Positions 23,921 to 32,385 of a stretch of DNA of 34,597 bases are shown one piece after another. A program made the translations under genes and the position numbers. The stretch is from Streptomyces sp. SID5785 (GTDB taxonomy: Bacteria; Actinomycetota; Actinomycetes; Streptomycetales; Streptomycetaceae), in assembly GCF_009870065.1 (NCBI RefSeq), contig NZ_WWIA01000591.1:1-34597 (forward strand). The letters are read 5' to 3'. Below the pieces are notes generated by a model that worked only from the letters and a program-made list of their open reading frames with translations, was not told the DNA's origin and searched no databases. The stretch's first letter is position 1. Each line of letters begins with the position of its first letter.

Positions 23921-24904
23921 ATGACCAGCAACGAGCGCGTGATCGACGTCACTGATCTGCGCCGCGTGTACGGGGACGGCAAGCGCGGCACTTTCGAGGC
24001 CGTGCGCGGAGTCAGCTTCTCCGTGGGCCGCGGCGAACTCTTCGCCCTACTCGGTACCAACGGCGCGGGAAAGACCTCCACCGTGGAACTGCTCGAAGGG
24101 CTCGCGGCGCCCGCAGGCGGGCAGGTCCGGGTGCTCGGGCACGACCCGCGCACCGAACGCGACCTGGTGCGGCCGCGGATCGGCGTGATGCTCCAGGAGG
24201 GCGGGTTCCCCAACGAACTGAGCGTCCTCGAGACCACCCGGATGTGGGCCGGCTGCACCAGCGGCGCCCGCCCGGTCGACGAGGCCCTGGAGATGGTCGG
24301 GCTCACCGGCCGCGCCCCGGTCCGCGTCAAGCAGCTGTCCGGCGGCGAGAAGCGGCGGCTCGACCTCGCACTCGCCCTCATCGGCCGCCCCGAGGTGCTC
24401 TTCCTCGACGAACCGACCACCGGACTCGACGCCGAGGGCCGCCAGGAGACCTGGAACCTGGTCCGCGCCCTGCGCGCCGAAGGCACCACCGTGCTGCTGA
24501 CCACGCACTACCTGGAGGAGGCCGAGGAGCTCGCCGACCGGCTCGCCATCCTCCACGAGGGACGGATCGCCGCCGCCGGCACCGTCGACGAGGTCGTCGC
24601 CGCCCAGCCCTCGCACATCTCCTTCGAGCTGCCCCAGGGGTACTTCGTGGGCGATCTGCCGCCGCTCGACCGGCTCGGCGTGAGCGGGCACGAGGTCGTC
24701 GGCGCCACCGTGCGGCTGCGCACCGCCGAACTCCAGCGGGCCGCGACCGGACTGCTCGTCTGGGCCCGGGACGCGGGCGTGGAGCTGCGCCGGCTCGACG
24801 TGCGGGGCGCCTCGCTCGAGGAGGCGTTCCTGCGGATCGCGCGGGACGCGAAGCAGGAGGCCGCTCCCCGGGGCGGCGTACGGGAGAAGGAGATGGCGCT
24901 GTGA
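23921..24904 (+). CDS. ABC transporter ATP-binding protein
   Basis: 327 residues, ATG at 23921. All nucleotide-binding motifs are present: Walker A GTNGAGKTS from G45, Q-loop in MLQEGG, signature VKQLSGGEKRRLDLAL, Walker B EVLFLDEPTTGLD and switch histidine in LLTTHYLEEAEELADR. The C-terminal ~90 residues form the extra domain seen in ABC-2 drug or lipid export ATPases. It drives the permease encoded next, and the two genes overlap by four bases (GTGA). First gene of a four-gene operon-like group with a histidine kinase and response regulator. Confidence 0.95.
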   Translation: MTSNERVIDVTDLRRVYGDGKRGTFEAVRGVSFSVGRGELFALLGTNGAGKTSTVELLEGLAAPAGGQVRVLGHDPRTERDLVRPRIGVMLQEGGFPNELSVLETTRMWAGCTSGARPVDEALEMVGLTGRAPVRVKQLSGGEKRRLDLALALIGRPEVLFLDEPTTGLDAEGRQETWNLVRALRAEGTTVLLTTHYLEEAEELADRLAILHEGRIAAAGTVDEVVAAQPSHISFELPQGYFVGDLPPLDRLGVSGHEVVGATVRLRTAELQRAATGLLVWARDAGVELRRLDVRGASLEEAFLRIARDAKQEAAPRGGVREKEMAL

Positions 24905-25683
24905 GCACCGCGACGATGACGACCACCCCGGCGGGCCGGCTGCGCGCCCTCGGCCGGGCCGAACTCACCCTGCTCGGGCGGAGCAAGGGCGTCCTGTTCA
25001 CCGCCCTGTTCGTGCCGCTCGTCCTGCCGCTGAGCCTGCGCGCCTCGCTCACCGAGGACCGGCTGGAGGGCACCGGACTCGACGTCGGGACCGTCGTCGT
25101 GTCCTCGGCGATGGGCTTCTCCCTGCTCTTCGCGGTCTACTCGGCGCTCGTCAGCGTCTACGCCGCGCGCCGCGAGGAGCTCGTCCTCAAGCGGCTGCGC
25201 ACCGGAGAGCTGCGCGACGCCGAGATCCTCGCCGGCGCCGCCCTGCCGTCGGCCGCGATCGGACTGCTGCAGTGCCTCGTCCTGGCCGCGGCCTGCGTCC
25301 TGGCCCTCGACGCGGGGGCGCCCGACGCGCCGCAGCTCGTGATCGTGGGCCTGCTGCTCGGACTGCCGCTGTGTGCGGCGCTCGCCGCACTGACCACGGT
25401 GATGAGCCGCAGCGTCGAGAGCGCGCAGGTGGCCGCGATGCCGCTGATGCTCCTCACGATGTTCGGCTCGGGCTCGTTCGTCCCGCTCGAACTGCTGCCG
25501 GACAAGCTGGCGTCGGTGTGCGAGCTGCTGCCGCTCACCCCGGTGCTCACGCTGCTCCGCGGCGGCTGGAACGGCGGACTGTCCGGGGCCGACACGCTCC
25601 AGGCGCTCCTGACGGCGGTGGCCTGGCTGGTGCTCGCGGTGTTTGCTGTACGACGGTGGTTCCGCTGGGAACCGCGGCACTGA
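24901..25683 (+). CDS. ABC-2 type transporter permease
   Basis: 260 residues, GTG at 24901 overlapping the ATPase stop codon by four bases. Six hydrophobic segments: about residues 30-48, 60-85, 105-130, 135-160, 170-190 and 230-250. This is the ABC-2 permease architecture used for export of drugs, antibiotics or lipids. A short amphipathic stretch (RREELVLKRLRTGEL) lies between helices 2 and 3, the usual coupling position. With the ATPase it forms a dimeric exporter. The kinase gene starts 17 nt after its stop, which suggests that the exporter and sensor work together, as in antibiotic or membrane-stress detoxification modules. Confidence 0.93.
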   Translation: MSTATMTTTPAGRLRALGRAELTLLGRSKGVLFTALFVPLVLPLSLRASLTEDRLEGTGLDVGTVVVSSAMGFSLLFAVYSALVSVYAARREELVLKRLRTGELRDAEILAGAALPSAAIGLLQCLVLAAACVLALDAGAPDAPQLVIVGLLLGLPLCAALAALTTVMSRSVESAQVAAMPLMLLTMFGSGSFVPLELLPDKLASVCELLPLTPVLTLLRGGWNGGLSGADTLQALLTAVAWLVLAVFAVRRWFRWEPRH

Positions 25684-25700
25684 CGGACGGAGGGGATGCG

Positions 25701-27110
25701 GTGAGCCGGATGCGCTGGCGGGACCGGAGCAAGGTCGAGCGGGTCGAGTGGCAGAGCAGGTTCACCCTGCGCGTCATCACCTGGGTGTTCTTCCTGACCT
25801 GGTCGGGGCTCGGCCTCATCGGCAGCGTCCGGCACGACCGCACCTCCTACGTGCTCAGCATCGGCCTGATGGTCGTCAACGTGGCCCAGTGCCTGCTCGC
25901 CGACCGGCACACCAACCTCGCCCTCGACCAGTACCTCGGCCGGGTCCGGGTGCCCCGGGCGCTGACCGCCACGGCCGGCTCGCTCGTCGTCGTCGCGCTC
26001 GGCCTGATCGCCGCGCTGGCCGCCACCGGCAGCATCAAGCACGGGCTGATCGCCATGCCGCTGACGTTCGCGCCGATGCCGTTCAGCGGTCCGTACGCGC
26101 TCCAGGTGCCGCCCCGCACATTCCTGCGGCGGGGTGCCGTGTGCGCAGTGGTGGTGATCGCGGCGGCCGCCGTGATCGTCCGCCCGTCGGGCGGCTGGTT
26201 CGCGGGCGTCGCGCTGATGCTCGCCGTCGCCGCGGCCCTGTCGCTGCTCTGCTTCCGGTGCAGCGCCTGGAACCTCCTGGTCATGTGGGAGTCCGAGCAC
26301 GCCCGCGAGGTCGAGGCGCGGCTCGCGGTCGCCGAGGAGCGGCTGCGGTTCGGCCGCGACCTGCACGACGTGATGGGCCGCAACCTGTCCGTCGTCGCCC
26401 TCAAGAGCGAACTCGCGGTGCAGCTGGCCCGGCGCGGCCGGACCGAGGACGCCGTCGCCCAGATGACCGAGGTGCAGCGCATCGCGCAGGAGTCGCAGAA
26501 GGAGGTCCGCGAGGTCGTCCGCGGCTACCGGGCGGCCGACCTCGGTGCGGAACTGGCGGGCGCCCAGGGCGTGCTGGGCGCCGCCGGGATCACGTGCACG
26601 GTCACCGGCACGGCCCCCGGGCTGCCGTCCGACGTGCAGTCGGCGCTCGGCTGGGTCGTACGCGAGGCGACGACCAACGTGCTGCGGCACGGCGACGCGA
26701 AGGCCTGCCGGGTGACACTCGCGGCCGGCCCCGAGGACGTGGTCCTCACGGTGGAGAACGACGGGGTCGCCGCGGCCGGCGGCGGACGGGCGGGGACAGG
26801 ACTCGCGGGACTGCGGGAGCGGCTCGCCAAGGTGGCGGGGACGCTGGAGGCGGGTGTGGTGGACGAAGGAGTGTTCCGGGTGGTGGCGAGCGTTCCGGTC
26901 GGACGGGACCGGACGGACGGGCCGGGCACCGGCGAGGACGACGGCGACCCGACGGACACGGCGGACACGGGTCAGGACCGGGCGGACGCAGGTCAGGACC
27001 GGGCGGACGGAGCGGTGGGCGCCGCGCCGTCCGCCCGGTCCGGGCAGGCCGAGCGGACCGGGCAGGCCGAGCGGACCGGTGCCGCGCGACGGAGGGACGG
27101 CGGGCGATGA
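25701..27110 (+). CDS. sensor histidine kinase, DesK-like (HisKA_3)
   Basis: 469 residues, GTG at 25701 with GGAGGGG upstream; ATG 25710 is an alternative. The N-terminal half contains about five hydrophobic segments with no large extracellular domain (intramembrane sensing type). The phosphoacceptor is His222 in FGRDLHDVMGRNLSVVALK, the HisKA_3 H-box. The ATP-binding domain has the N-box REATTNVLRHG (Asn326), VENDG and a glycine-rich GGGRAGTGLAGLRERLA. DesK itself senses membrane fluidity; the signal here is unknown. The last ~80 residues are a low-complexity tail with tandem repeats. The stop codon overlaps the regulator start (ATGA). Confidence 0.94.
   Translation: MSRMRWRDRSKVERVEWQSRFTLRVITWVFFLTWSGLGLIGSVRHDRTSYVLSIGLMVVNVAQCLLADRHTNLALDQYLGRVRVPRALTATAGSLVVVALGLIAALAATGSIKHGLIAMPLTFAPMPFSGPYALQVPPRTFLRRGAVCAVVVIAAAAVIVRPSGGWFAGVALMLAVAAALSLLCFRCSAWNLLVMWESEHAREVEARLAVAEERLRFGRDLHDVMGRNLSVVALKSELAVQLARRGRTEDAVAQMTEVQRIAQESQKEVREVVRGYRAADLGAELAGAQGVLGAAGITCTVTGTAPGLPSDVQSALGWVVREATTNVLRHGDAKACRVTLAAGPEDVVLTVENDGVAAAGGGRAGTGLAGLRERLAKVAGTLEAGVVDEGVFRVVASVPVGRDRTDGPGTGEDDGDPTDTADTGQDRADAGQDRADGAVGAAPSARSGQAERTGQAERTGAARRRDGGR
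26970..27076 (+). repeat. tandem repeats in the kinase C-terminal tail
   Basis: A 19-base core repeated at a 21-bp period (26970-26988 and 26991-27009, encoding GQDRAD twice), and an 18-bp unit repeated perfectly in tandem (27041-27058 and 27059-27076, encoding GQAERT twice). Both keep the reading frame. Confidence 0.8.
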
Positions 27111-27715
27111 GTGTGCGGGTGCTGCTCGCCGACGACGAGCATCTGATCCGCGGCGCGCTCGCCGCGCTGCTCGCCCTGGAGGAGGACCTGACCGTGGTCG
27201 CCGAGGCCGCGAGCGGGCCCGAGGCGCTGGCCATGGCCCGCGCCCACGCGCCGGACGTCGCCGTGCTCGACCTGCAGATGCCGGGCCTCGACGGTGTGAG
27301 GGTGGCCACAGCGCTGCGCGCGGAGCTGCCCGGGTGCCGGACGATGATCGTCACCAGCCACGGGCGCCCCGGGCATCTGAAGCGGGCCCTCGCCGCGGGC
27401 GTGCGCGGGTTCGTGCCGAAGACGGTGAGCGCGCAGCGGCTGGCGGAGATCATCCGTACCGTGCATGCCGGGAACCGTTACGTGGACCCGGAGTTGGCGG
27501 CCGACGCGATCTCCGCCGGGGACTCGCCGCTGACCGCGCGGGAGGCGGAGGTGCTCGAGCTCGCGGCGGACGGGGCGCCCGTCACCGAGATCGCCGAGCG
27601 GGCCGCGCTGTCCCAGGGGACCGTGCGCAACTACCTCTCGTCGGCGGTCTCCAAGCTCGGCGCCGAGAACCGGCACGCGGCGGTGCGGATCGCGCGCGAG
27701 CGAGGTTGGGTATAG
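27107..27715 (+). CDS. LuxR/NarL-family response regulator
   Basis: 202 residues, ATG at 27107, overlapping the kinase stop by four bases. Receiver domain: acidic pair D9/D10 (LLADDEH), phosphoacceptor Asp55 in VAVLDLQMPGLDG, conserved Thr/Ser in MIVTSHG and Lys in VPKTVS. The C-terminal LuxR-type helix-turn-helix is SPLTAREAEVLELAADGAPVTEIAERAALSQGTVRNYL. It is phosphorylated by the adjacent kinase and probably controls the ABC exporter operon, as in the DesKR and LnrJK types. The stop codon is part of TATAGT (27711-27716), which may be the -10 element of the following tRNA. Confidence 0.95.
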   Translation: MSVRVLLADDEHLIRGALAALLALEEDLTVVAEAASGPEALAMARAHAPDVAVLDLQMPGLDGVRVATALRAELPGCRTMIVTSHGRPGHLKRALAAGVRGFVPKTVSAQRLAEIIRTVHAGNRYVDPELAADAISAGDSPLTAREAEVLELAADGAPVTEIAERAALSQGTVRNYLSSAVSKLGAENRHAAVRIARERGWV

Positions 27716-27716
27716 T
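27711..27716 (+). promoter_or_regulatory. candidate -10 element of tRNA-Gly(GCC) copy 2
   Basis: TATAGT lies 40 nt before the tRNA and overlaps the response-regulator stop codon. No good -35 hexamer was found, so the tRNA might also be read from the upstream operon. Confidence 0.35.
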
Positions 27717-27756
27717 AGGCGTCGCACTTCGGGCCGCAGGGCCTGCGGAGCAGCCT

Positions 27757-27829
27757 GCGAACGTAGCTCAGTTGGTAGAGCGCAACCTTGCCAAGGTTGA
27801 GGTCGCGAGTTCGAACCTCGTCGTTCGCT
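27757..27829 (+). tRNA. tRNA-Gly (anticodon GCC), copy 2
   Basis: A 73-nt tRNA identical at every base to 23714-23786. The identity runs on into the following CCA-like TCCA but stops before the terminators, which differ. The two copies bracket the ABC/two-component module. Confidence 0.96.
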
Positions 27830-27835
27830 CCACAC

Positions 27836-27866
27836 GAAAGGCCCCGGTCACCGACCGGGGCCTTTC
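27836..27866. terminator. terminator between tRNA-Gly copy 2 and purC
   Basis: A perfect 14-bp stem (27836-27849 with 27853-27866), loop ACC. It ends the tRNA transcript and lies 26 nt past the purC stop on the other strand, so it can serve both. Confidence 0.85.
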
Positions 27867-27892
27867 GCCGTTCCCACGGGCCTTTCGCCGAC

Positions 27893-28798
27893 CTACAGGG
27901 TCCAGGCCGTGCCGGTCAGGAGCTCGTACGCCTCGATGTACTTGGCGCGGGTCGCGGCGACGACCTCGTCCGGCAGGGCCGGCGGCGGCTGCTCGCCCGT
28001 GCGGTCCCAGCCGGAGGCCGGCGACGTCAGCCAGTCCCGCACGAACTGCTTGTCGTAGCTGGGCTGCGCGCGGCCCGGCTGCCACTGGTCGGCCGGCCAG
28101 AAGCGCGAGGAGTCCGGGGTGAGGACCTCGTCGGCGAGGACGAGCGTGCCGTCCTGGCCGAAGCCGAACTCGAACTTGGTGTCGGCGAGGATGATGCCGC
28201 GCTCGCGCGCGATGTCCCGGGCCCGGCCGTACACGTCGAGCGTCGCGCGGCGCAGCCGCTCGGCGGTGTCCGCGCCGACCTGGCGGACCACCTCCTCGTA
28301 CGACACGTTCTCGTCGTGCTCGCCGACCTCGGCCTTCGTCGCGGGCGTGAAGATCGGCTCGGGGAGCTCGGAGCCGTCCTCGAGGCCCTCGGGCAGCGCG
28401 ATGCCGCAGACGGTGCGGGACTGCCGGTACTCGGCCAGGCCGGAGCCGGTGAGGTAGCCGCGGGCGACCGCCTCGACGGGGACCATGTCGAGGCTGCGGC
28501 AGACCAGGGTGCGGCCGGCCCAGTCGGCGGGGGCGCCGGCCGGCAGCTCCTGCGAGATGACGTGGTGCGGGATCAGGTCCTTCAGCCGGTCGAACCACCA
28601 CAGCGAGAGCTGCGTGAGGACCTTGCCCTTGTCCGGGATCGGGGTCGGCAGCACCCAGTCGTAGGCCGACATGCGGTCGGTGGCGACCATGACCAGGTCA
28701 CCCGCGTCGTTGCGGTACAGGTCCCGCACCTTGCCGGTGTGGAGATGCACCAGACCCGGCACCTCCACGGGCTCGGGCTTTTCGACGAATCCGGACAC
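27893..28798 (-). CDS. purC: phosphoribosylaminoimidazole-succinocarboxamide synthase (SAICAR synthase)
   Basis: 301 residues, GTG at 28798 with GGGGAGG upstream. PurC joins CAIR with aspartate using ATP to form SAICAR. Visible: the N-terminal phosphate-binding segment HLHTGKVRDLYR, then ATDRMSAYDWVLPTPIPDKGKVLTQLS, ARGYLTGSGLAEY and the C-terminal DTKFEFGFGQDGTLVLADEVLTPDSSRFWPAD with the acidic metal-binding residues. The length matches the longer actinobacterial/fungal-like PurC. Monocistronic by position: a shared terminator lies downstream and the next upstream gene ends 91 nt away. Confidence 0.97.
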   Translation of the reverse strand: MSGFVEKPEPVEVPGLVHLHTGKVRDLYRNDAGDLVMVATDRMSAYDWVLPTPIPDKGKVLTQLSLWWFDRLKDLIPHHVISQELPAGAPADWAGRTLVCRSLDMVPVEAVARGYLTGSGLAEYRQSRTVCGIALPEGLEDGSELPEPIFTPATKAEVGEHDENVSYEEVVRQVGADTAERLRRATLDVYGRARDIARERGIILADTKFEFGFGQDGTLVLADEVLTPDSSRFWPADQWQPGRAQPSYDKQFVRDWLTSPASGWDRTGEQPPPALPDEVVAATRAKYIEAYELLTGTAWTL

Positions 28799-28889
28799 GG
28801 TTCCTCCCCGTTGTTCTGTACGAGTGGTTCCGATTCTCCCGTACCGGGGGACCGGATCCGGCCACGGGGCCGTGCGGCCGGCCGTGGGC

Positions 28890-30440
28890 TCAGTCTCGTT
28901 TGCAGATACGGTCCAGCAGGTTCGCCGTCGCGCGCTGGATCCTCGGGTCGATGTGCCCGGGCCGGTCCAGGGCCGGGGACCAGGCGAACGTCCCGGAGGC
29001 GAAGACCAGCGCGCCCGACGGCGCGCGGTACAGCGACGTCTCCTGGTGGCGGCGGGCGCGGTCGCCGTCCCGGTAGGGGGAGTGGGCCAGCAGGATGCGG
29101 TCCTGGTGCTCGGGCAGGGCGGTGCGCGGGAAGTAGCGGTCGGCCTCGCCGGCCACCAGGCCGTCGACCTCGTCGCCCTCGTGGGCGCCGGTGGCCTCCC
29201 ACAGCCAGTGGTCCGCGTTCCGCACGACGAGCGGGTGCGGCTCGGGGACGCGGCCCGCGTACTGGATGCCGAGGAGCTGCTGCTCGGGCCGGTCGATCTC
29301 GCGCCACAGCGTCGGCTTGCCGGGGCCTCTGCGCTTGCGGCAGGTCAGCAGCCCGTCGGGCACGCCGGACGCGGACGGGCCCAGCTCGACCTGCCAGTAC
29401 ATCGTGTTCGCCGAGAGGAAGACGAGGGACGTGCCGTGCTCGCGGGCCCGCTCGGTGGTCCGCCGCATGCTCGCCGACCAGTACTCGTCGTGGCCGGGGA
29501 AGACCAGGCCGCGGTAGCGGGTGGGGTCGACGCGGCCGGCGTGCAGGTCGCGGGTGTCGGCGTACGCCAGGTCGTAGCCGTAGCGCTCGGCCCAGCGGAT
29601 GAAGTCGTAGGCGTGCCCGACGTGCAGGGGCAGTCCCGCGCCCGCGTACGGGCGGTCGAAGGACACCGTGTGGGCGGCCTCGCTCTCGCCGAGGAGCCGG
29701 CCCTCCTCGTCCCACGCGTGGTAGAGGCTCGCGCCGCTGCGGCCGTCCTCCGGGTAGAGGTTGTACGCCTGCCAGGTGATGTCCGGCAGGAGGAGCAGCA
29801 GGTCGGCGGGCTCGCTGTCGCGGACGGTGAAGGGGATGTGCGAGCGGTAGCCGTCGACGGTGGTCAGGACGGCGACGTACGCCCCCACGTTCCAGTACGA
29901 CGGGATCTGCAGGCGCCAGGACAGCCACCAGTGGTGGCAGGAGACCGTGCGGTCGACGATCAGCGGCGCCGGCTGCACGATCCCCGACAGCCGCGGGCTC
30001 GTGGTGATCTTGGCGGCGCCGTCGCCGCCGTAGTGCCCGATGCGGTAGACGTCCACGGTGAACTGCTGGGGCGGGTCGACCGTGATGTGGAAGTCGATCG
30101 CCTCGCCGGGCGCGGCCGCTCCGGTGGAGGTGAAGCCCTTGATCTGGCGGTGCACGTCGTCGGCCGTGCGCGGGCCGCCCGTGCGCGGGACGGGGATCGG
30201 GGCGCTGCTGGTGGCGCCCGGCTGCGGGGCGTGGTCCACGTACCAGGGGACGACCTGGCCCGTGTCGTCGAAGTAGTGCTCGCTGCCGCGCAGCCAGGGC
30301 AGCGGGCCCTGGCCGAACGGGTCGGACACCGCGTGCGCCATCGCGCCGGACTCCCAGCGGGGCGTGCGCGGCCTCGGCGGGGCGGGGTCGTGATGCCGCC
30401 GCTCCGGCTCGTCCCCGGTGACCGCGCTGTCCCGCCCCAT
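28890..30440 (-). CDS. N,N-dimethylformamidase beta-subunit-like protein
   Basis: 516 residues, ATG at 30440 after GGGAGGGG. No signal peptide is seen. The region from about residue 100 on resembles the large subunit of N,N-dimethylformamidase: a beta-rich part (VYRIGHYGGDGAAKI, SYWNVGAYVAVLT) and then an amidohydrolase-like core (LLLLPDITWQAYNLY, RYRGLVFPGHDEYWS, SANTMYWQ). The known enzyme binds iron through two tyrosines and one glutamate. Candidates here are Tyr320 (GHDEYWS), Tyr348 (NTMYW) and Glu424 (HEGDEVDG). No small-subunit gene is adjacent. Actinobacterial homologues are of unknown substrate, so the amide-hydrolase role is inference. Confidence 0.75.
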   Translation of the reverse strand: MGRDSAVTGDEPERRHHDPAPPRPRTPRWESGAMAHAVSDPFGQGPLPWLRGSEHYFDDTGQVVPWYVDHAPQPGATSSAPIPVPRTGGPRTADDVHRQIKGFTSTGAAAPGEAIDFHITVDPPQQFTVDVYRIGHYGGDGAAKITTSPRLSGIVQPAPLIVDRTVSCHHWWLSWRLQIPSYWNVGAYVAVLTTVDGYRSHIPFTVRDSEPADLLLLLPDITWQAYNLYPEDGRSGASLYHAWDEEGRLLGESEAAHTVSFDRPYAGAGLPLHVGHAYDFIRWAERYGYDLAYADTRDLHAGRVDPTRYRGLVFPGHDEYWSASMRRTTERAREHGTSLVFLSANTMYWQVELGPSASGVPDGLLTCRKRRGPGKPTLWREIDRPEQQLLGIQYAGRVPEPHPLVVRNADHWLWEATGAHEGDEVDGLVAGEADRYFPRTALPEHQDRILLAHSPYRDGDRARRHQETSLYRAPSGALVFASGTFAWSPALDRPGHIDPRIQRATANLLDRICKRD

Positions 30441-30636
30441 GGCTCGCCCCTCCCTCGCTCCCCCGAGATCGGCCGGTTGGCGGATGGTGTGTCCGCGACC
30501 GGTCCCAGCACATCACATTACGCACGCACTCCGTCACCGTTCGTCGCGAATTGACGAGAGTGGAACGTTTCCCTCCGGGCGCCGCGCGGGTCGGCCGGAC
30601 CCCCGCGCACCCCGGCAGCGGACCCCGCGCGCCCCG

Positions 30637-32385
30637 TCACACGAGACGTACGGGCTTCTCCGGACGGATGCCGAGACCGGCCAGCCAGCCTCGGAGCGGG
30701 ACCGGGTCGCCGTCCTCCACCAGGCTCAGGACGCGCGGCGCGAGATCGGCCGCCCGCTCCCCGTCGACCAGCAGCGCCGGGCCGTCCAGCCAGTCGAGGC
30801 CGGGGACGGCGCCCGCCGCGTCGACCGCGGCGCAGCAGACCATCGCGGTCACGTGGTCGGTGAGCAGCTCGCGCCCGGTGCGCGGCGGCTGCAGCGGGAA
30901 CAGCGGCAGCGCGCCCTCGTCCCACAGCGCGCCGTCCGGGCCCTGGCCGGCCGCGGGCGCGGGCGGCGCGGGGCGGGCCTGCTCCTCCCGGGCCAGCTCG
31001 GCGCCGAGACCCGTGCCGAGGGCCTCGACCTCGGGGCGCTGCGCCTCGTCGTCGTCCTCGGCCTCCGGTGCCGGGGCCGGCGTCGGGGCCGGGTCGGCGG
31101 CGGGCGCCGCGGACGGGTCGGCCGCCAGATGCTCGATGACCCGGGCCAGCGTCGGCCCCTCGGGAGCACCGGCCGGGTCGGGGCCGAGCACGCCCAGGGT
31201 GTCCAGGACCCGGTGCAGCCGTGCGGCGTCCGTGCGCCACTTCCGGTCGACGACCTCGTCCGGGTACTCCTGCCAGTCGACCGGCGCCCAGTCCGGGCCG
31301 GGCTCGGCGGGCACCCCGTGGAACAGGCGGGCGGCGAGCAGCGAGGCCGCCTCGTCGACGAGGCCGGGCTCCTCCAGGAGATCGCAGGCGGGGCGCTCGC
31401 CGAGCCGGGAGGCGAAGGCGCCGCTCTGGGCCGCGAGGCGGTCCCGGCGCGACAGCTCGGTCAGGGCGGCGACCACGCCCGCGTCGAGGGCCGAGGGCCA
31501 GCGGCCCATCCGCCAGGCGGGCAGCGCGACCCGCGTGAGCAGCCGGTCCCAGCCCGCGTAGGCGAGGCCCACCTGCTCCTGGGCGACGATCCGCAGTCCG
31601 TAGTCCACGGCCTGGGCGCGCTCCGCGGCCGCCGCGGCGACCCCGCGCTCCATCTCCCCGGCGTGCAGCCGGCAGCCGCTGAGCATCAGGCGGGCGATCC
31701 GGCCGACCCCGCCGAGGACGGCGCGGCCGAGGGGGCCACGGCCGGGTGCGGCGGCGACGGCCACCGCGGCGTCCAGACCGCGCACGAACCGGCGGGCCGC
31801 CGCTATGTCCGGGTGGGCCGACGGGCCGGTGCCCGCGACGACCGGCGCGAGGACGGCACGCAGCTCTCCCACCCGCATCCACCACAGGAAGGGGGAGCCG
31901 ATGACGAGGACGGGGGCCACGCTCGCCCGGGCCTCGCCGGTGTCCTCCCCGGATATCCGGCGGCCGGGACGGGGCGGGCCGTGCGCGGGGTGCGTGCGGT
32001 CCTCCAGCCAGCTGTCGCAGTCCGGGGTGAGGGCTATCGCCGAGGGCGCCGGCACGTCGAGCCGGTCGGCCAGGTCCCGCACGAGGCGGTACAGATCGGG
32101 GGCGGTCTCCTCGGCGACCGGGACCGTCGGACTGACGGCGGGCCTGGCCCGCGCCACGACGAGCGCGACCCCGGCGGCCACGAGCAGCACCGCCACGGCG
32201 CACACGGTCACGACCACACGGGCCGCGTCCCATCCCGTGCCCGTCAGCCGGCCCATGGCGCCGCCCGCGAGCAGGATCACCGAGGCGGCCGCGGGCAGCA
32301 GCGCCACGGCCGTCGCCCTGCTGCGGACCCGCAGCACGGCGAGCGCCCGGGAACGCGCCGTCCGCGCACCCGCCTCCGCACCCAT
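30637..32385 (-). CDS. membrane protein resembling M48 peptidase, catalytic motif lost
   Basis: 582 residues, ATG at 32385; a GTG at 32394 with a better-spaced GGGGGTGA is an alternative. Two hydrophobic segments (about residues 25-43 and 56-79) are followed by APDLYRLVRDLADRLDVPAPSAIALTPD and VLVIGSPFLWWMRVGELRAVLAP. These have the layout of Ste24/HtpX (M48) peptidases, whose equivalent segment reads ELxAVLAHELGH. Here Pro181, Val182 and Gly185 occupy the H, E and H positions, so zinc catalysis should be impossible. The C-terminal third is Ala/Pro/Glu-rich and probably disordered. The function is unknown; a scaffold or regulatory pseudo-enzyme is possible. The similarity is my reading, without alignment. 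Confidence 0.7.
   Translation of the reverse strand: MGAEAGARTARSRALAVLRVRSRATAVALLPAAASVILLAGGAMGRLTGTGWDAARVVVTVCAVAVLLVAAGVALVVARARPAVSPTVPVAEETAPDLYRLVRDLADRLDVPAPSAIALTPDCDSWLEDRTHPAHGPPRPGRRISGEDTGEARASVAPVLVIGSPFLWWMRVGELRAVLAPVVAGTGPSAHPDIAAARRFVRGLDAAVAVAAAPGRGPLGRAVLGGVGRIARLMLSGCRLHAGEMERGVAAAAAERAQAVDYGLRIVAQEQVGLAYAGWDRLLTRVALPAWRMGRWPSALDAGVVAALTELSRRDRLAAQSGAFASRLGERPACDLLEEPGLVDEAASLLAARLFHGVPAEPGPDWAPVDWQEYPDEVVDRKWRTDAARLHRVLDTLGVLGPDPAGAPEGPTLARVIEHLAADPSAAPAADPAPTPAPAPEAEDDDEAQRPEVEALGTGLGAELAREEQARPAPPAPAAGQGPDGALWDEGALPLFPLQPPRTGRELLTDHVTAMVCCAAVDAAGAVPGLDWLDGPALLVDGERAADLAPRVLSLVEDGDPVPLRGWLAGLGIRPEKPVRLV

Noticed and set aside
23714-27829. An integrative element with attL/attR at the tRNA-Gly pair.
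   Set aside because: The repeats are full-length tRNAs with separate terminators, and there is no integrase, excisionase or transfer gene. Only the bracketed arrangement is reported.
28815-28827. A degenerate version of the purine motif (TCTGTACGAGTGG) in the purC leader.
   Set aside because: It matches the purS motif at only 9 of 13 positions and overlaps the short distance to the ribosome binding site. I cannot separate it from chance.
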